The translations under genes were made by a program, and so were the position numbers. Positions 7,167 through 7,169 of a stretch of 7,169 nucleotides of DNA are shown here, in pieces. The notes under the pieces are model-generated. The model ran no database searches, had not been told where the DNA came from, and saw only the letters and a program-made list of their open reading frames with translations. This DNA comes from CALHVX01 sp038757945 (lineage in GTDB: Bacteria; Pseudomonadota; Gammaproteobacteria; Pseudomonadales; Azotimanducaceae), in contig JBCDGJ010000225.1 of assembly GCA_038757945.1 (NCBI GenBank), positions 1 to 7,169 of the forward strand, in the 5' to 3' direction. Position 1 is the first letter of the stretch. Every line of letters starts with the position of its first letter.

Positions 7167-7169
7167 AAG
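6992..7169. repeat. Exact 42-bp inverted repeat with 94-bp spacer at the window edge (fold-back)
   Basis: Bases 6992-7033 are the exact reverse complement of 7128-7169. The left arm encodes FHLYNSTSTLQRKV of LeuA; the right arm encodes the same residues on the minus strand. The right arm runs to the last base of the window, so the true arm may be longer. The spacer is leuA sequence in reverse orientation. This is the pattern of an inverted chimera, as made by strand-displacement amplification or misassembly at a contig end. Confidence 0.92.
7034..7169 (-). pseudogene. leuA: Inverted internal fragment of leuA
   Basis: Read from 7168 on the minus strand, the frame gives FHLYNSTSTLQRKVVFEMDE and then QGIIQLALDGTKIVRDGLAK and LDSNI. 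It repeats the last LeuA residues of the plus strand and then continues the protein about 31 residues further than the plus strand does. It therefore shows what should follow residue 156 of leuA in the real genome, and is not a separate gene. Confidence 0.85.

Overview
The window is a GC-rich stretch of bacterial chromosome with ordinary housekeeping genes. It contains no phage, transposon, CRISPR or rRNA/tRNA signature. A MipA/OmpV-type outer membrane protein, a DUF3135 protein, a zinc-ribbon NUDIX hydrolase, a gamma-class carbonic anhydrase and a type-2 2-isopropylmalate synthase together suggest a proteobacterium, most likely a gammaproteobacterium. The taxon is inferred from protein families only.

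Layout. Positions 2-301 (+) hold the C-terminal end of a MipA/OmpV protein. It converges on a minus-strand propionyl-CoA carboxylase operon: pccB (3971 down to 2426), then pccA (2350 down to 335). pccB is broken by one extra C in a five-C run (G run 3336-3340 on the + strand); removing one base restores a normal subunit of about 514 residues. Upstream of pccB is a 22-bp tandem repeat array (about 4005-4085) with seven GATC sites spaced alternately 10 and 12 bp. Next come about 260 bp with no gene, then a NUDIX hydrolase (4352-4897) and a DUF3135 protein (4950-5354), both on the minus strand. A divergent intergenic region of about 350 bp leads to a plus-strand gamma-carbonic anhydrase (5705-6241). 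After a 325-bp leader region with a leucine-rich small ORF (6320-6436) comes leuA, starting at 6567.

The right edge is abnormal. At about 7033 leuA stops being collinear and folds back. Bases 7128-7169 are an exact reverse complement of 6992-7033, and 7034-7127 read on the minus strand continue the LeuA protein. The last ~136 bases therefore look like an inverted chimera at a contig end and should not be read as a real leuA C-terminus.

Function. PccA and PccB together carboxylate propionyl-CoA to (S)-methylmalonyl-CoA in breakdown of odd-chain fatty acids, branched amino acids or propionate. LeuA starts leucine biosynthesis. The other genes are single-protein functions with no evident pathway link. 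I see no convincing novel multi-gene system. The most interesting signals are regulatory: the GATC/dyad array before pccB and the candidate leaderless leucine leader peptide before leuA.
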